Source: Gammaproteobacteria bacterium RIFCSPHIGHO2_12_FULL_39_24 (lineage in GTDB: Bacteria; Pseudomonadota; Gammaproteobacteria; Coxiellales; Coxiellaceae). From it: 64,000 nt of DNA. Shown here piece by piece: positions 24,973 through 34,550 of the stretch. Where the stretch lies: the NCBI GenBank assembly GCA_001802455.1, contig MGXZ01000022.1, positions 62,001 to 126,000 on the forward strand. Reading direction: 5' to 3'. The notes under the pieces were generated by a model. The model was not told the origin of the DNA. It did no database searches and saw nothing but the letters and a program-made list of their open reading frames with translations. The position numbers and the translations under genes were made by a program. Numbering within the stretch: the first letter of the stretch is position 1; the number at the start of each line of letters is the position of its first letter.

Positions 24973-26115
24973 TCAAATCCAATACTTCAAATACAACGCA
25001 AAACGTCCTAGCATGCGTTGATGCATTGATCTTGATTCCCATTGCTCTGGCTCAATTTGACGAGATTGTACGAGATCTTTTAAAAATAATTGTTCGAGTG
25101 ATTTTTTAGCGGTCTCGGTAAACAACGTGATGTCCGCTTCGAGATCATGCAACAAACTACGATGATTTAAATTACTCGAACCAATGAGCATCCAGTCATC
25201 CAATATGATTGATTTTGCATGCAGCATGCTCGGTAAATATTCGTAAATTTTAATACCGGATTTGAGTAAACTGTAATAAAAAGTAGAGGATGCCCACTGA
25301 ACAATAGTTTGATTTGATTTTTTCGGTAATAAAATACGAACATCAACACCGCATTGCGCTGCTTCTTTTAAGCGTTTTAACAACACATTATCTGGAATAA
25401 AATACGCATTCGTGATCCAAATACGACGTTGACATAATCGAATTCTGCGTAATAAATTTTTATGTAAAATGCGACGGCGATGTCGTGTGTAATTTAAACG
25501 CATGCGTGGTTCACTGCGAATATGTTGAAATGTATCACGCAATCTTTCTTTGATTGTGCGATGTGTCCATGCAATCTCAAATGCTTTATACAATTCTGAT
25601 AAATTAATATTCGTGAGTCGCACGGTGGTGTCACGCCAATCTTGTCCCCCTTCTTCTTTGGTGAGATGACATTGTGTGATATTAACTGATCCGACGTGTG
25701 CAATTTTATTATCGATTAAACATATTTTACGATGATTGCGTGAATTGGCGGTGAAAAATAAATGAATACCTTTAAACAAAAAAGGTGTTTTGGTAACGGA
25801 ACGGCTCCAGTTCCATAATTGCCATGGCATGGGGTGAAATACTTTTGTTTTTACACCCGATTTTTCTAATGCGCGCGCAAAAGTGGCGCTCCAAAAGGGA
25901 CTGCCTGCACCATCAACCAACACGCGTACGGTAACGCCACGCTTTGCTGCATCTGATAACGCTTGAACGATTTTTTTTCCAATGACATCACGACTGAAAA
26001 TAAATGTTTCGAGATCGATTGTTGTGGTTGCTAGATTAATATCTCGAATGAGCGCGCTGAAATAATCGGTTCCGTTTTCAAGAATATATTCTTCAGGCGT
26101 CACTCCCACTCCCAC
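24973..26115 (-). CDS. Phospholipase D family cardiolipin synthase-like protein (ClsB type)
   Basis: Two HKD motifs define a phospholipase D superfamily enzyme: HRKICLIDNKIAHVGSVNIT near residue 131 and HAKSIILDDWMLIGSSNLNH near residue 297. Length (about 380) and spacing fit cardiolipin synthase ClsB, which joins phosphatidyl groups at the membrane. The reading frame opens within GTGGGAGTGGGAGTG, so three GTG codons six bases apart (26115, 26109, 26103) can serve as start; the last one is followed directly by the conserved TPEEYILENG. The first GTG overlaps the stop of the DUF3579 gene. Confidence 0.88.
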   Translation of the reverse strand: MGVGVTPEEYILENGTDYFSALIRDINLATTTIDLETFIFSRDVIGKKIVQALSDAAKRGVTVRVLVDGAGSPFWSATFARALEKSGVKTKVFHPMPWQLWNWSRSVTKTPFLFKGIHLFFTANSRNHRKICLIDNKIAHVGSVNITQCHLTKEEGGQDWRDTTVRLTNINLSELYKAFEIAWTHRTIKERLRDTFQHIRSEPRMRLNYTRHRRRILHKNLLRRIRLCQRRIWITNAYFIPDNVLLKRLKEAAQCGVDVRILLPKKSNQTIVQWASSTFYYSLLKSGIKIYEYLPSMLHAKSIILDDWMLIGSSNLNHRSLLHDLEADITLFTETAKKSLEQLFLKDLVQSRQIEPEQWESRSMHQRMLGRFALYLKYWI

Positions 26116-26116
26116 T
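26101..26116. repeat. Hexamer repeat at the cls-like start
   Basis: CACTCCCACTCCCACT (GGAGTG units on the minus strand) supplies both SD-like GGAG and GTG starts of the phospholipase D family gene. The same arrangement appears at fabH and holB. Confidence 0.75.
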
Positions 26117-26393
26117 ATTTATCTTCTTCGTCACAGATTTTTAAATGATTTTTTTGAGCGAATTCTAAAATGGATTGATATAATTCAGGATTCGATTCTT
26201 TTAATTTGAGGTCGAGCAAAACGCATCGGCGACCATCTTTAACGGATGGTTGAAGTAAGGGTGAGTAGTGGATGCGGCGTTTGTGAAAGGTGGATAACTG
26301 ACCGCTCATGCGTTCTGCCCAGTCGCTCGGGCGGAATGTTTCGCCACTTTCAGTTACTCCCTCGATAATAATTTTTTTAGTTTTGTCGTTCAT
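26115..26393 (-). CDS. DUF3579 family protein
   Basis: From the ATG at 26393 (MNDKTKKIIIEGVTESGETF) the product is 92 residues, the usual size of DUF3579 proteins of beta- and gammaproteobacteria. Family features seen are FRPSDWAERM, the central HYSPLLQPSVKDGRRCVLLD, and the C-terminal LYQSILEFAQKNHLKI. Function is unknown. A longer reading from 26495 would start inside pssA and is unlikely. The gene is divergent from pssA, with an 83-bp gap between starts, and overlaps the first GTG of the following gene. Confidence 0.85.
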   Translation of the reverse strand: MNDKTKKIIIEGVTESGETFRPSDWAERMSGQLSTFHKRRIHYSPLLQPSVKDGRRCVLLDLKLKESNPELYQSILEFAQKNHLKICDEEDK

Positions 26394-26476
26394 GCGTTCA
26401 TTATAACGCAAGTTACACTGGTTTTCTGCTGTAGATTCGGAGATCATGCTGAATGAACCAGCACGAGGATAAATGA

Positions 26477-27211
26477 ATGGGTGAAGAAAAATCAAATTCA
26501 GGTGTTCGTCGCGGCATTTATTTATTGCCGAATTTACTCACGATTAGTGCATTATTTGCGGGTTTTTACGCTATTATTGCATCAACACATAATCAGTTTG
26601 ATACAGCAGCGATCGCTATTTTTATTGCCATGTTGATGGATGGATTGGATGGCCGTATTGCACGTTTAACGCAAACGCAAAGTGAATTTGGTGCGCAAAT
26701 GGATAATATGTCCGATATGGTTTGTTTTGGGGTGACGCCCGCTTTGGTTTTATACCAGTGGTCTTTAATTGGTGTTGGAAAAGTAGGGTGGTTGATTGCA
26801 TTTGTTTATACTGTTTGTACAGCACTGCGTTTAGCGCGCTTTCTGAGTATGGATGATCATGATGATAAGCGTTATTCGCGTGGATTAACGACAACGATGG
26901 CCGCAGGATTTATTGCGAGCTTATTATGGTTTTGTACAGCGCATCACATCACTGGCGATAGTATTAAAAGTGTGATGTTGGTGATTACGTTGTTGGTTGC
27001 ATTACTTAAAGTCAGCACTATTCCCTTTCGCAGTTTTAAAGATTTTGATGCGCGAGATAGAATTCCATTTTTAGCCATTGTTGCTATCGTGCTTGCATTG
27101 GCTTTTGTTGCGTTTGATCCACCCGATGTATTTTTAGCTGTGTTTGGTTTGTATGTCTTGTCGGGACCGGTGATGTATGGGGTGCGAAAAATTCGGCGAC
27201 ATGCACAATGA
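26477..27211 (+). CDS. pssA: CDP-diacylglycerol--serine O-phosphatidyltransferase
   Basis: PssA makes phosphatidylserine, the precursor of phosphatidylethanolamine, from CDP-diacylglycerol and serine in the inner membrane. The CDP-alcohol phosphotransferase signature DG-x2-GRIAR-x8-G-x3-D-x3-D is seen at about residues 54-77 (DGLDGRIARLTQTQSEFGAQ then MDNMSD). The 244-residue length and about seven hydrophobic segments fit the type II (Bacillus/Helicobacter-like) enzyme rather than the E. coli type. GAGGA lies seven bases before the ATG. A phospholipid-modifying gene is divergently placed next to it. Confidence 0.92.
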   Translation: MGEEKSNSGVRRGIYLLPNLLTISALFAGFYAIIASTHNQFDTAAIAIFIAMLMDGLDGRIARLTQTQSEFGAQMDNMSDMVCFGVTPALVLYQWSLIGVGKVGWLIAFVYTVCTALRLARFLSMDDHDDKRYSRGLTTTMAAGFIASLLWFCTAHHITGDSIKSVMLVITLLVALLKVSTIPFRSFKDFDARDRIPFLAIVAIVLALAFVAFDPPDVFLAVFGLYVLSGPVMYGVRKIRRHAQ

Positions 27212-27246
27212 ATTTATATATAGACCTCACAGTATAAACGTGCACT

Positions 27247-27314
27247 CACTTCTCATAATGCGAACCCATCCAATGGAATGAGAGAGCATTGTCATGGTGT
27301 GTTTAAGAGAAGTG
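27247..27314. repeat. Inverted repeat after pssA
   Basis: CACTTCTCATAA (27247-27258) pairs with TTAAGAGAAGTG (27303-27314) with one mismatch. With the element at 27391-27531 it accounts for most of the 383-bp gene-free stretch 27212-27594. Confidence 0.5.
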
Positions 27315-27390
27315 TGATTTTCAGGGATGAAAATGACAAGCCTACAAGGATGTATTTACGGCGTCTTCTCGAGAACATACCGTGACAATA

Positions 27391-27531
27391 GACTTCTTTC
27401 CAAACCTCGATTAATGGACAATCTCTTCGAAAAAATTTTCTCGAAATGCTCACATACTAACGTGTATGCTCCGCTTTCTCAAAAATTTTTTCTGTGACAT
27501 TGTCTCATTACTCAAGGTTTGGAAAGAAGTC
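27391..27531. mobile_element. 141-bp MITE-like element flanked by TA
   Basis: GACTTCTTTCCAAACCT at 27391 is inverted at 27515-27531 (AGGTTTGGAAAGAAGTC), and imperfect pairing continues through almost the whole element. A TA dinucleotide flanks each end (27389-27390 and 27532-27533), as expected for a TA target duplication made by IS630/Tc1-type transposases. No coding capacity is seen, so a transposase elsewhere would have moved it. Confidence 0.75.
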
Positions 27532-27594
27532 TAATGCAAACGAATGAAAGCAGGATATAATGGTTCGCATCTTCATTTCCGTTGGGTATATAAC

Positions 27595-28965
27595 TCAACA
27601 CTCAATCACATTCACTGCCAATCCACCGAGTGACGTTTCTTTGTATTTCGTGCTCATGTTATTGCCGATTTCGCGCATCGTGTTAATCACCATGTCGAGT
27701 GAGACTTTGTGTTTGCCATCACCCGCCAAAGCTAATTGTGCTGCATTGACTGCTTTGACAGCGCCCATCGCATTTCGTTCAATGCACGGAATTTGCACGA
27801 GACCTTTTACGGGATCACAGGTTAATCCTAAATTGTGTTCCATGCCGATTTCCGCTGCATTTTCGACTTGCTCAATCGTGCCACCAAGGGCTGCCGTTAA
27901 TGCAGCAGCAGCCATTGAACACGCAACCCCAACTTCACCTTGACATCCCATTTCAGCACCAGAAATGGATGCATTTTTTTTATATAAAATACCAACGGCA
28001 CCTGCCGTTAATAAAAATTCACCGATTTTATAATCGTCTTTACGATAAAAGTGTTTTATATATTCCAAAACAGACGGAATAATTCCTGCTGCACCATTCG
28101 TGGGCGCAGTGACAACGCGATGCCCCGCGGCATTTTCTTCATTCACCGCAATCGCGTATAAATCCAGCCACTCCATCAACAAGGTGCCTTGCATTTTGGG
28201 ATCACCCGCATTTTTTAATTTTTGATATAACGCGGGTGCGCGACGACGAACCGTTAATCCGCCAGGCAAAATCATTTTGGTTGAAGTGCACCCATGATGG
28301 ATACATTCCTCCATTACTGTTGAAATGCGAATTAATTTTTCATGAATATTTTTTTCATCGCGCCAACTTAATTCATTTTTCATCATCAATTCGGCGATAG
28401 AACAAGATTGTTTTTTGCAATGCGCTAATAATTCTGCTGCAGAGTCAAATTGAAACGGTAGAGTGTGTTGTGATATTTCAGAGGGATTTTTTAATTGTTT
28501 CTCAGAAACAATAAATCCACCTCCTACAGAATAATAAATGTCGTTTCGAATAATTTTTTTATTTTTGTCATAAGAAATAAATGTCATACCATTAGGATGA
28601 TGTGGTAATAATTTTTGATAATCAAAAAATAAATCTTTTGAATGGTCAAAATGAATTTCGTGCTTACCCAATAAATTTAATTTTTTTGTTTTGCAAATGG
28701 TTTCAACGCGCTCATCCATTTTAAAAGGATCGATAGACTCGGGTAATTCTCCACAAAGCCCCATCAAAATCGCTTTATTTGTACCGTGACCTATTCCAGT
28801 GAAAGCGAGTGAACCATGCAAGCGTACGGTGATCGCATCAATATCGTTAAATTCAGTTGATGACTGTTGCTGCAAAAAATCATATGCTGCGCGCATAGGA
28901 CCCACGGTGTGTGAACTGGATGGTCCAATACCGATTGAAAATAAATCAAATACGCTGATTTCCAT
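27595..28965 (-). CDS. sdaA: L-serine ammonia-lyase (serine dehydratase), single-chain
   Basis: The enzyme converts L-serine to pyruvate and ammonia using a [4Fe-4S] cluster. The 456-residue protein begins with the family signature SVFDLFSIGIGPSSSHTVGP. The three cluster cysteines are expected in GAEMGCQGEVGVACSMAAAA and in GLTCDPVKGLVQIPCIERN. Length matches E. coli SdaA (454). Serine is a main carbon source of Legionella-like bacteria, so this is probably a core catabolic gene. A short hexamer repeat lies between its start and the divergent permease gene. Confidence 0.96.
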   Translation of the reverse strand: MEISVFDLFSIGIGPSSSHTVGPMRAAYDFLQQQSSTEFNDIDAITVRLHGSLAFTGIGHGTNKAILMGLCGELPESIDPFKMDERVETICKTKKLNLLGKHEIHFDHSKDLFFDYQKLLPHHPNGMTFISYDKNKKIIRNDIYYSVGGGFIVSEKQLKNPSEISQHTLPFQFDSAAELLAHCKKQSCSIAELMMKNELSWRDEKNIHEKLIRISTVMEECIHHGCTSTKMILPGGLTVRRRAPALYQKLKNAGDPKMQGTLLMEWLDLYAIAVNEENAAGHRVVTAPTNGAAGIIPSVLEYIKHFYRKDDYKIGEFLLTAGAVGILYKKNASISGAEMGCQGEVGVACSMAAAALTAALGGTIEQVENAAEIGMEHNLGLTCDPVKGLVQIPCIERNAMGAVKAVNAAQLALAGDGKHKVSLDMVINTMREIGNNMSTKYKETSLGGLAVNVIEC

Positions 28966-29019
28966 GATGTGCCTCGTTGTAATATCTCTCGTGATTTTAG
29001 CGGAAATTAGTTATTATTT

Positions 29020-29043
29020 CACTCACGCTCACACTCACGCTCA
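29020..29043. repeat. Hexamer tandem repeat between sdaA and the AmpG-like gene
   Basis: Four units of ACTCAC/GCTCAC type (C ACTCAC GCTCAC ACTCAC GCTCA) end eight bases before the ATG of the permease gene. The array lies in the divergent promoter gap of 86 bp. Confidence 0.85.
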
Positions 29044-29051
29044 TAACTTTA

Positions 29052-30251
29052 ATGAATAAACGCATCCTCACAATCTTATTTCTTGGCTTCTCTTCCGGTT
29101 TGCCGCTGGGATTAATCAGCTCAACATTACAAGCGTGGTACACCGTATCTGGCGTCAGTTTGGTCACCATCGGTTGGTTAACATTGGTGGGACAACCTTA
29201 CGCTTATAAATTTTTGTGGGCGCCATTTTTAGATCGCTGGATGCCGCTTAATTTAGGAAGACGTCGCAGTTGGATTTTCTTGATGCAATTGGCACTCGCG
29301 CTGAGTTTTATAGCGATGGCATTTTGCCATCCACAAAAAACCCCTTTATTTTTAGCGATCATTGCATTTTGTGTTGCGATATTTTCCGCAACGCAAGACA
29401 CCGCGATTGATGCTTATCGAACAGAATTGTTGACTGAGAAAGAGCAAGGTTTAGGTGTTTCAGCCAATACCGTTGCGTATCGCATTGCGATGATGGTTTC
29501 CGGCGCACTCGCATTAATTATCGCAGCAAAAACAAATTGGGAAGTGCTGTATTTATTGATGGCAGGTTGTTTTTTTGGATTAATGATTGTCACCAAAACA
29601 GCATCTGACACGCACACACACGCGCAACCTACAACCTTAACAGCGGCCATGATTGAACCCATGCGATCTTTTTTCACGCGTAAAAATGCAGCGCTCATTT
29701 TAATTTTTATCGTGATTTATAAATTGTGTGATGCAATGGCATTATCACTGAATACGACTTTTTTAATTCGTGGCATGGGATTTAGTTTGGTGCAAATCGG
29801 AATGATCAGTAAAACCGCCGGTATTGTCGCGTTATTTTTAGGAAGCATTTTTGGCGGATTATTAATGCCGTATTTGGGCGTGTATCGTGCGTTGTGGATT
29901 TTTGGTATTTTGCAAATGACGTCGAATTTATTATATGCATGGTTGGCATTCGTTGGAAAAAATATCACGCTGATGGCGTTAGCGATTTTCGGTGAAAATT
30001 TTTGTAGTGCATTGGCAACGATTGCCTTTGTTGTATTTTTAATGAATCTGTGTGATCGACGTTACACGGCAACACACTATGCTTTATTTTCAGCGGTTGC
30101 AGCGCTTGGCAGAATTTTTATGGGCCCTATTTCTGCAGTGATCGTAGACCATGTTGGTTGGGTTGATTTTTATATTTTTTCTGCAGTGATTGGATTGCCG
30201 TCACTAATTCTTCTCTGTCGTATACAACACATCCGCGCCATTTCCGTTTGA
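29052..30251 (+). CDS. ampG: AmpG-family muropeptide MFS permease
   Basis: AmpG-type permeases import anhydro-muropeptides from the periplasm for cell-wall recycling. The 399-residue protein has about twelve membrane segments and the family start FLGFSSGLPLGLISSTLQAW, followed by VTIGWLTLVGQPYAYKFLWA, PFLDRW and FSATQDTAIDAYRTELL. E. coli AmpG is longer (491) because of two extra C-terminal segments; this is the short type. Its 3' end overlaps the 3' end of tamB by 48 bp on the other strand. Confidence 0.85.
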   Translation: MNKRILTILFLGFSSGLPLGLISSTLQAWYTVSGVSLVTIGWLTLVGQPYAYKFLWAPFLDRWMPLNLGRRRSWIFLMQLALALSFIAMAFCHPQKTPLFLAIIAFCVAIFSATQDTAIDAYRTELLTEKEQGLGVSANTVAYRIAMMVSGALALIIAAKTNWEVLYLLMAGCFFGLMIVTKTASDTHTHAQPTTLTAAMIEPMRSFFTRKNAALILIFIVIYKLCDAMALSLNTTFLIRGMGFSLVQIGMISKTAGIVALFLGSIFGGLLMPYLGVYRALWIFGILQMTSNLLYAWLAFVGKNITLMALAIFGENFCSALATIAFVVFLMNLCDRRYTATHYALFSAVAALGRIFMGPISAVIVDHVGWVDFYIFSAVIGLPSLILLCRIQHIRAISV

Positions 30252-32714
30252 ACTTGAGTCGGTTTGCACAGACCATTTGCGATTAAATAAATAACGCAGT
30301 TCAAACACATTGACTGCATTTAAAAAACCAATGCTGTAACGTACGCCAAGATGACGTGTGAGATTTTTTCCAACCACAAAGGCAGATTGTCGATTCAATG
30401 GATTTCCCAGTGAATCGAGCGTGGTTTCTGATTCAACACCCAATTCATTGAGTCCCAATCCAGATTCAATTTGAGTAGCAATGTTTTGTTTTCCAAGCAG
30501 GCCTTGAGTAGTGATATTGAACGCAGAAACAGCGCGCAACAACAGATCAGTATTTCCCGGGTTATTGGTTGCGGATCCGCTATATCCGAGTAATAAATAC
30601 GATAAAATATCTGCTTCAGATAAACGGGCACGATTAGAGAAAAAAGAAATTTTGGGTTTCTTTACCGTGCCCTGTAATTCAATTCCAACTATTAAATTAC
30701 TGCGTGAAAAACCGGATGTACCCACATTTTCGATAGAATGAATTACTTTGGTTGCTTTTAAACTCAACGTCGGATTGGATAGTAAATCATTGTTGAAACT
30801 AATATACGATTTTGGTTCGAGCGTGAGTTTTTGTCCGTAAACAGCGTAAGTTCCTTTTCGAACGTAAATTTGTCCTGTGCCAAACATATCTTGATTGGGT
30901 GCTTGCATCATATGCACCGTTCCGTATATTTGCGCATCAACACCGGCCGCATCAAGATGAATATCATTGCCCAATGTTAATGTGCCGTCGATATACAATC
31001 CCCAATTTGATTTTTTAATAAGTTGATCCACTCCAACATATACAATATCGCGAGCAGGTAGCGTAGTCGTGTTGTGAAAATCATTGGGATGAATATTGCC
31101 TTTGGGTATTAATACCTTCCCTGTGAGAAAAATATTGTTATTTTTAATCATAATATTTAAATTGGAAGTGGCGTAGGCGGTATATTCATCTGTATTCACG
31201 ATTAATGCATTATTTGATGTGATCGTCATTTCGGTTTGAAAATCGGGTTTCGACAGATCAATCACCCCTTGTACGTTAATGGGTTTTTGTTGAGAAAATG
31301 TTTGCAGTTGATAATCAATTAAATGATTTTTGCTGATGATGGTTGCGGTAATATCGTGCAGCGCTACAGCGAGTCTTGGAAAAATAATATTGCCTTGTTT
31401 AAAACGGAGGGTGCCGGTTAGATTGGGTTGATCGAGTGTTCCGTGCGCATTAAGACTACCCACTAATTTTCCGTTTGAGATATGAATGCGTGGCCACCAT
31501 GTTTTAAGCCAAGTTAATGTAACAATATTAAATTCTGCGTGTGCTGTTAGCTGTTGATTGATCCAGCTACCCTGCATACAAACTTGACCTTTGCCAGTTG
31601 ATGCTAAACATACGCTAGATAGTTGTGCGCTTTTTGGTGAAACAGAAAGTGTCGCCTCTTTTTTTAATTGCCATTGTGCGGAATGGGTTAATGCGATCGT
31701 GAATTGCTTGAGTGCGCCATTCCATTCATTATGGTGATTGAGCGAACCATCCAAGAGTATATTTATTTTTTCTTTTTGAGAACGATACTGCGCCGTTACG
31801 ATGTGGTGTTTTAGATCACCTGATAAGTTGATTTGTGCATCCTGTGTTTTTCCAGATTTTAAATTCCATTGAATATGGGCTTGTGAATGCAGGTTGTTGC
31901 TTTTAATTTGAAATGAAAATGCGTTAATTTCTTGACCGAGCAGTGAAATGTCCCATTGTGGCGTAGTGTGAAATTGAATCTTTCCTTTTGCTGTTAGCGT
32001 TCCATTTAATATTTTATTGTTGAGCGTGGTGAAGGTGAGTGTTTGTTGATTACCCATCGCTGATAATTCCCACGCTATATTTCTTCCTTCGATGAGTGTG
32101 TGCAATGCATAATCGGTGGGTTTTCCGGTGATTGAAAAACGAAATAAATAATGATTGGGTTGCGTCACATCGGCAGAAAAAAGTGTATCCCATTTTTTGT
32201 TGGTGAATATAGTGTGTAAAAATAATTTTTTTATCTGCATAGTCGTTTTTTGAATGGGATCGAGAATAGTGAGTTGCGTGATAGTAATGTTGTTTGCAGT
32301 GAAGTGTAGCGGTAAACAATTTTTTCGAATGTATTCTATAATGATATGAATTACTTTTTTAATTTTTTCAGCATCCCGTTTTTCAGAAAGTGTTTTTTGC
32401 GTGGTAATAATATGTAGTTCATCTATTTTTAATGTAGTGATGTGTAATTGCCCTTTTAATAGCGCGGTGGGTGACCAGTTCAGATGTAAAGTGTGAAGCG
32501 TAATGATTTGTTCTTTGTCCTGATATTTCACATCTTGCAGCGTGAGTGGTCCCACTATCACCCCAGACACTTTTTGAATGCTGAGTTTTCCGGGCAAAAA
32601 ATGCGAAGCGATATCAATGCTAATGCGTAAGCCACTGGGCGTGAGTATAAAAGTGACGAACGCCATGATAAAAATAAAAAATACTAAGAGTGATCGTATG
32701 ATGCCTTTAATCAT
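30204..32714 (-). CDS. tamB: TamB, translocation and assembly module subunit
   Basis: TamB is a large periplasm-spanning beta-taco protein anchored in the inner membrane that works with TamA in outer-membrane protein or lipid transport. The 836-residue product has an N-terminal anchor (about 6-25). Repetitive beta strands fill the body, and the DUF490 C-terminal domain has LKATKVIHSIENVGTSGFSR, KPKISFFSNRARLSEADILS and YLLLGYS. It is shorter than E. coli TamB (1259). The ATG at 32714 overlaps the tamA stop (ATGA); an upstream in-frame codon at 32747 lies inside tamA and is not needed. Confidence 0.92.
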   Translation of the reverse strand: MIKGIIRSLLVFFIFIMAFVTFILTPSGLRISIDIASHFLPGKLSIQKVSGVIVGPLTLQDVKYQDKEQIITLHTLHLNWSPTALLKGQLHITTLKIDELHIITTQKTLSEKRDAEKIKKVIHIIIEYIRKNCLPLHFTANNITITQLTILDPIQKTTMQIKKLFLHTIFTNKKWDTLFSADVTQPNHYLFRFSITGKPTDYALHTLIEGRNIAWELSAMGNQQTLTFTTLNNKILNGTLTAKGKIQFHTTPQWDISLLGQEINAFSFQIKSNNLHSQAHIQWNLKSGKTQDAQINLSGDLKHHIVTAQYRSQKEKINILLDGSLNHHNEWNGALKQFTIALTHSAQWQLKKEATLSVSPKSAQLSSVCLASTGKGQVCMQGSWINQQLTAHAEFNIVTLTWLKTWWPRIHISNGKLVGSLNAHGTLDQPNLTGTLRFKQGNIIFPRLAVALHDITATIISKNHLIDYQLQTFSQQKPINVQGVIDLSKPDFQTEMTITSNNALIVNTDEYTAYATSNLNIMIKNNNIFLTGKVLIPKGNIHPNDFHNTTTLPARDIVYVGVDQLIKKSNWGLYIDGTLTLGNDIHLDAAGVDAQIYGTVHMMQAPNQDMFGTGQIYVRKGTYAVYGQKLTLEPKSYISFNNDLLSNPTLSLKATKVIHSIENVGTSGFSRSNLIVGIELQGTVKKPKISFFSNRARLSEADILSYLLLGYSGSATNNPGNTDLLLRAVSAFNITTQGLLGKQNIATQIESGLGLNELGVESETTLDSLGNPLNRQSAFVVGKNLTRHLGVRYSIGFLNAVNVFELRYLFNRKWSVQTDSSSNGNGADVLYTTEKN

Positions 32715-34450
32715 AAAACAGTTCCCATCGTGAATTGATATGTCCACGGATGATTGGATTGTGTAAATGCATTACCCACCGTTAATTCAAGTGTGCCGAT
32801 TGTGGTGATCCACGCAACACCAGGACCAGCACCCGCATTAATATGTTGAAATATATTTTGATTTCCGACAACACCGGCATCAATAAATCCCGCAAGATAC
32901 CAATCACCGATTACGCGTTGTTGTATTTCAGTGCCGCTGACTACCATATTTCTGCCGGGTCCGATGGAGTTGTAACCGTAGCCGCGCATACTGTGCGAAC
33001 CCCCTGCGAATAATTGCAATGACAATGGTAAGTTAAAAAGTGTGGCAATGTTGGTGTGGCCCAACTCAGTATGAAACAGCCATCGTGTATTGGTTTTGCG
33101 AATCGTGTACAGCGTGTTGAGATGTAATGTTGCTTGAAAAAAGCTGGTTTGTGAGAGTATTGCTTTGCTGGCGCCACTCAATTGTGTTTCAACACTAATG
33201 CCTTGTGTAGGATGGCGTGGATGATCTGCGCTAAAATATTTTGTATCGAGTCTGGGATAAACTAATTCTGTTGAAATATTTGGCGTGTTAGAAAAATTGT
33301 ATCGTTCGTTTAAGTAGGTTAATGATAATGAATTTTTCCACTGTCCGCGCGATAGGGAATAAGCAAATCCAAATTTTACATTTCTGCCGTTGCCGGTCGA
33401 TTGTTGCATGTTGCCTAGTCCACCAGCAATACTAAAAAGATCGCGCGCGGGATCAGCGCCTGGAATAATATATTTTGCCGTTAAACTACTGTTATTTTGT
33501 GAAGCACGTAATAATGTGTGAAAGCGATGACCTTGTGTTCCGATGTGGCGCAACGTGACGCCGACCGTTCCACGAACGCCGGTGTCAGTGCCGTAGCCCA
33601 AACCCAGTGTGTATTGCTTTGCGCGACGCGTAATTAAATCCACATCAATGGGTACAACATTATTGACCGCTTTTTTAGTTTCCGGTTTAATAATAACTTG
33701 ATTAAAATAATCACTTTGAATTAATCCCGCTTTTGTTTTTTCCAGTTCTTTTGCGTTGTAATAATGCCCTTCCTGATATTGCAGAAAACGCTTTAAAAAT
33801 TTTTCGTGAAAAGGAGATTCTGAGAAATGGGTTGCGCCAAATCGATAGCGATTTCCAGTATTAAAAATAATAATAATGTTGGTGTGATAACGAATTAAAT
33901 TAATTTGAATTTGACTCTTGATCATTTTTGCATCGAAATAACCGCGTTCTGTCGCGAGATTGTATAATTCAGATTTAATTAACTCATATTGTTCTGTTTG
34001 CAGCGGGCCTCCCACACGCAAGGGTAATTTTTTTTGTAATGCAATCAATTTTCGATCGTATTTTCCAGCGCCTTGAATTTCTATGTGCATATGGGTGATG
34101 AGCAAAGGGGGGCCGAGCACTACGGTAAATTTTGCGATATGTGCAACGCTTGATGGGGTGAGTGTTGATGTAATTGTGCTGCGAAAATAACCATAAGGTT
34201 GGATAGCTTGTTGAATCACACGAGGCGCTCTGCTGTAAAAATGTTGCAGGTGATCTTGTGTGATTGGAAAAGGATATCGATTGCGAAGATTGTCGAGCGC
34301 CAGGGTAACATTTTTTAAGATCACTGCATTTTTGATACCTATCACTTGAAATTGCAAAGGCTGATAGCGTTTAGTCGCCGCGAATAAAGTTGCAGAGAAT
34401 GCAATGCTTAAAGCGAGGAAAAGTAAGACTGTGAACCGTCGATATCTCAT
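32711..34450 (-). CDS. tamA: TamA, Omp85-family outer-membrane protein
   Basis: TamA is the outer-membrane partner of TamB. The 579-residue protein (E. coli 577) has a signal peptide (to about residue 24, ATLFAA), POTRA domains (about 30-265, e.g. IEIQGAGKYDRKLIALQKKL) and a 16-strand Omp85 barrel. Barrel motifs include GLGYGTDTGVRGTVGVTLRH, SMRGYGYNSIGPGR (the RGY motif) and a C-terminal beta signal. TATAAT lies only six bases before the ATG on the minus strand, so the transcript may be nearly leaderless. Confidence 0.95.
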   Translation of the reverse strand: MRYRRFTVLLFLALSIAFSATLFAATKRYQPLQFQVIGIKNAVILKNVTLALDNLRNRYPFPITQDHLQHFYSRAPRVIQQAIQPYGYFRSTITSTLTPSSVAHIAKFTVVLGPPLLITHMHIEIQGAGKYDRKLIALQKKLPLRVGGPLQTEQYELIKSELYNLATERGYFDAKMIKSQIQINLIRYHTNIIIIFNTGNRYRFGATHFSESPFHEKFLKRFLQYQEGHYYNAKELEKTKAGLIQSDYFNQVIIKPETKKAVNNVVPIDVDLITRRAKQYTLGLGYGTDTGVRGTVGVTLRHIGTQGHRFHTLLRASQNNSSLTAKYIIPGADPARDLFSIAGGLGNMQQSTGNGRNVKFGFAYSLSRGQWKNSLSLTYLNERYNFSNTPNISTELVYPRLDTKYFSADHPRHPTQGISVETQLSGASKAILSQTSFFQATLHLNTLYTIRKTNTRWLFHTELGHTNIATLFNLPLSLQLFAGGSHSMRGYGYNSIGPGRNMVVSGTEIQQRVIGDWYLAGFIDAGVVGNQNIFQHINAGAGPGVAWITTIGTLELTVGNAFTQSNHPWTYQFTMGTVL

Positions 34451-34550
34451 GTATCGATTATACAGTTCAGCGCTTGAAATGCGAATGAAGGGCGTTGATT
34501 TTAGAAGTGATATTGCCTACAGTAGCGCTTGTTTATAAAAAGATGACGAT

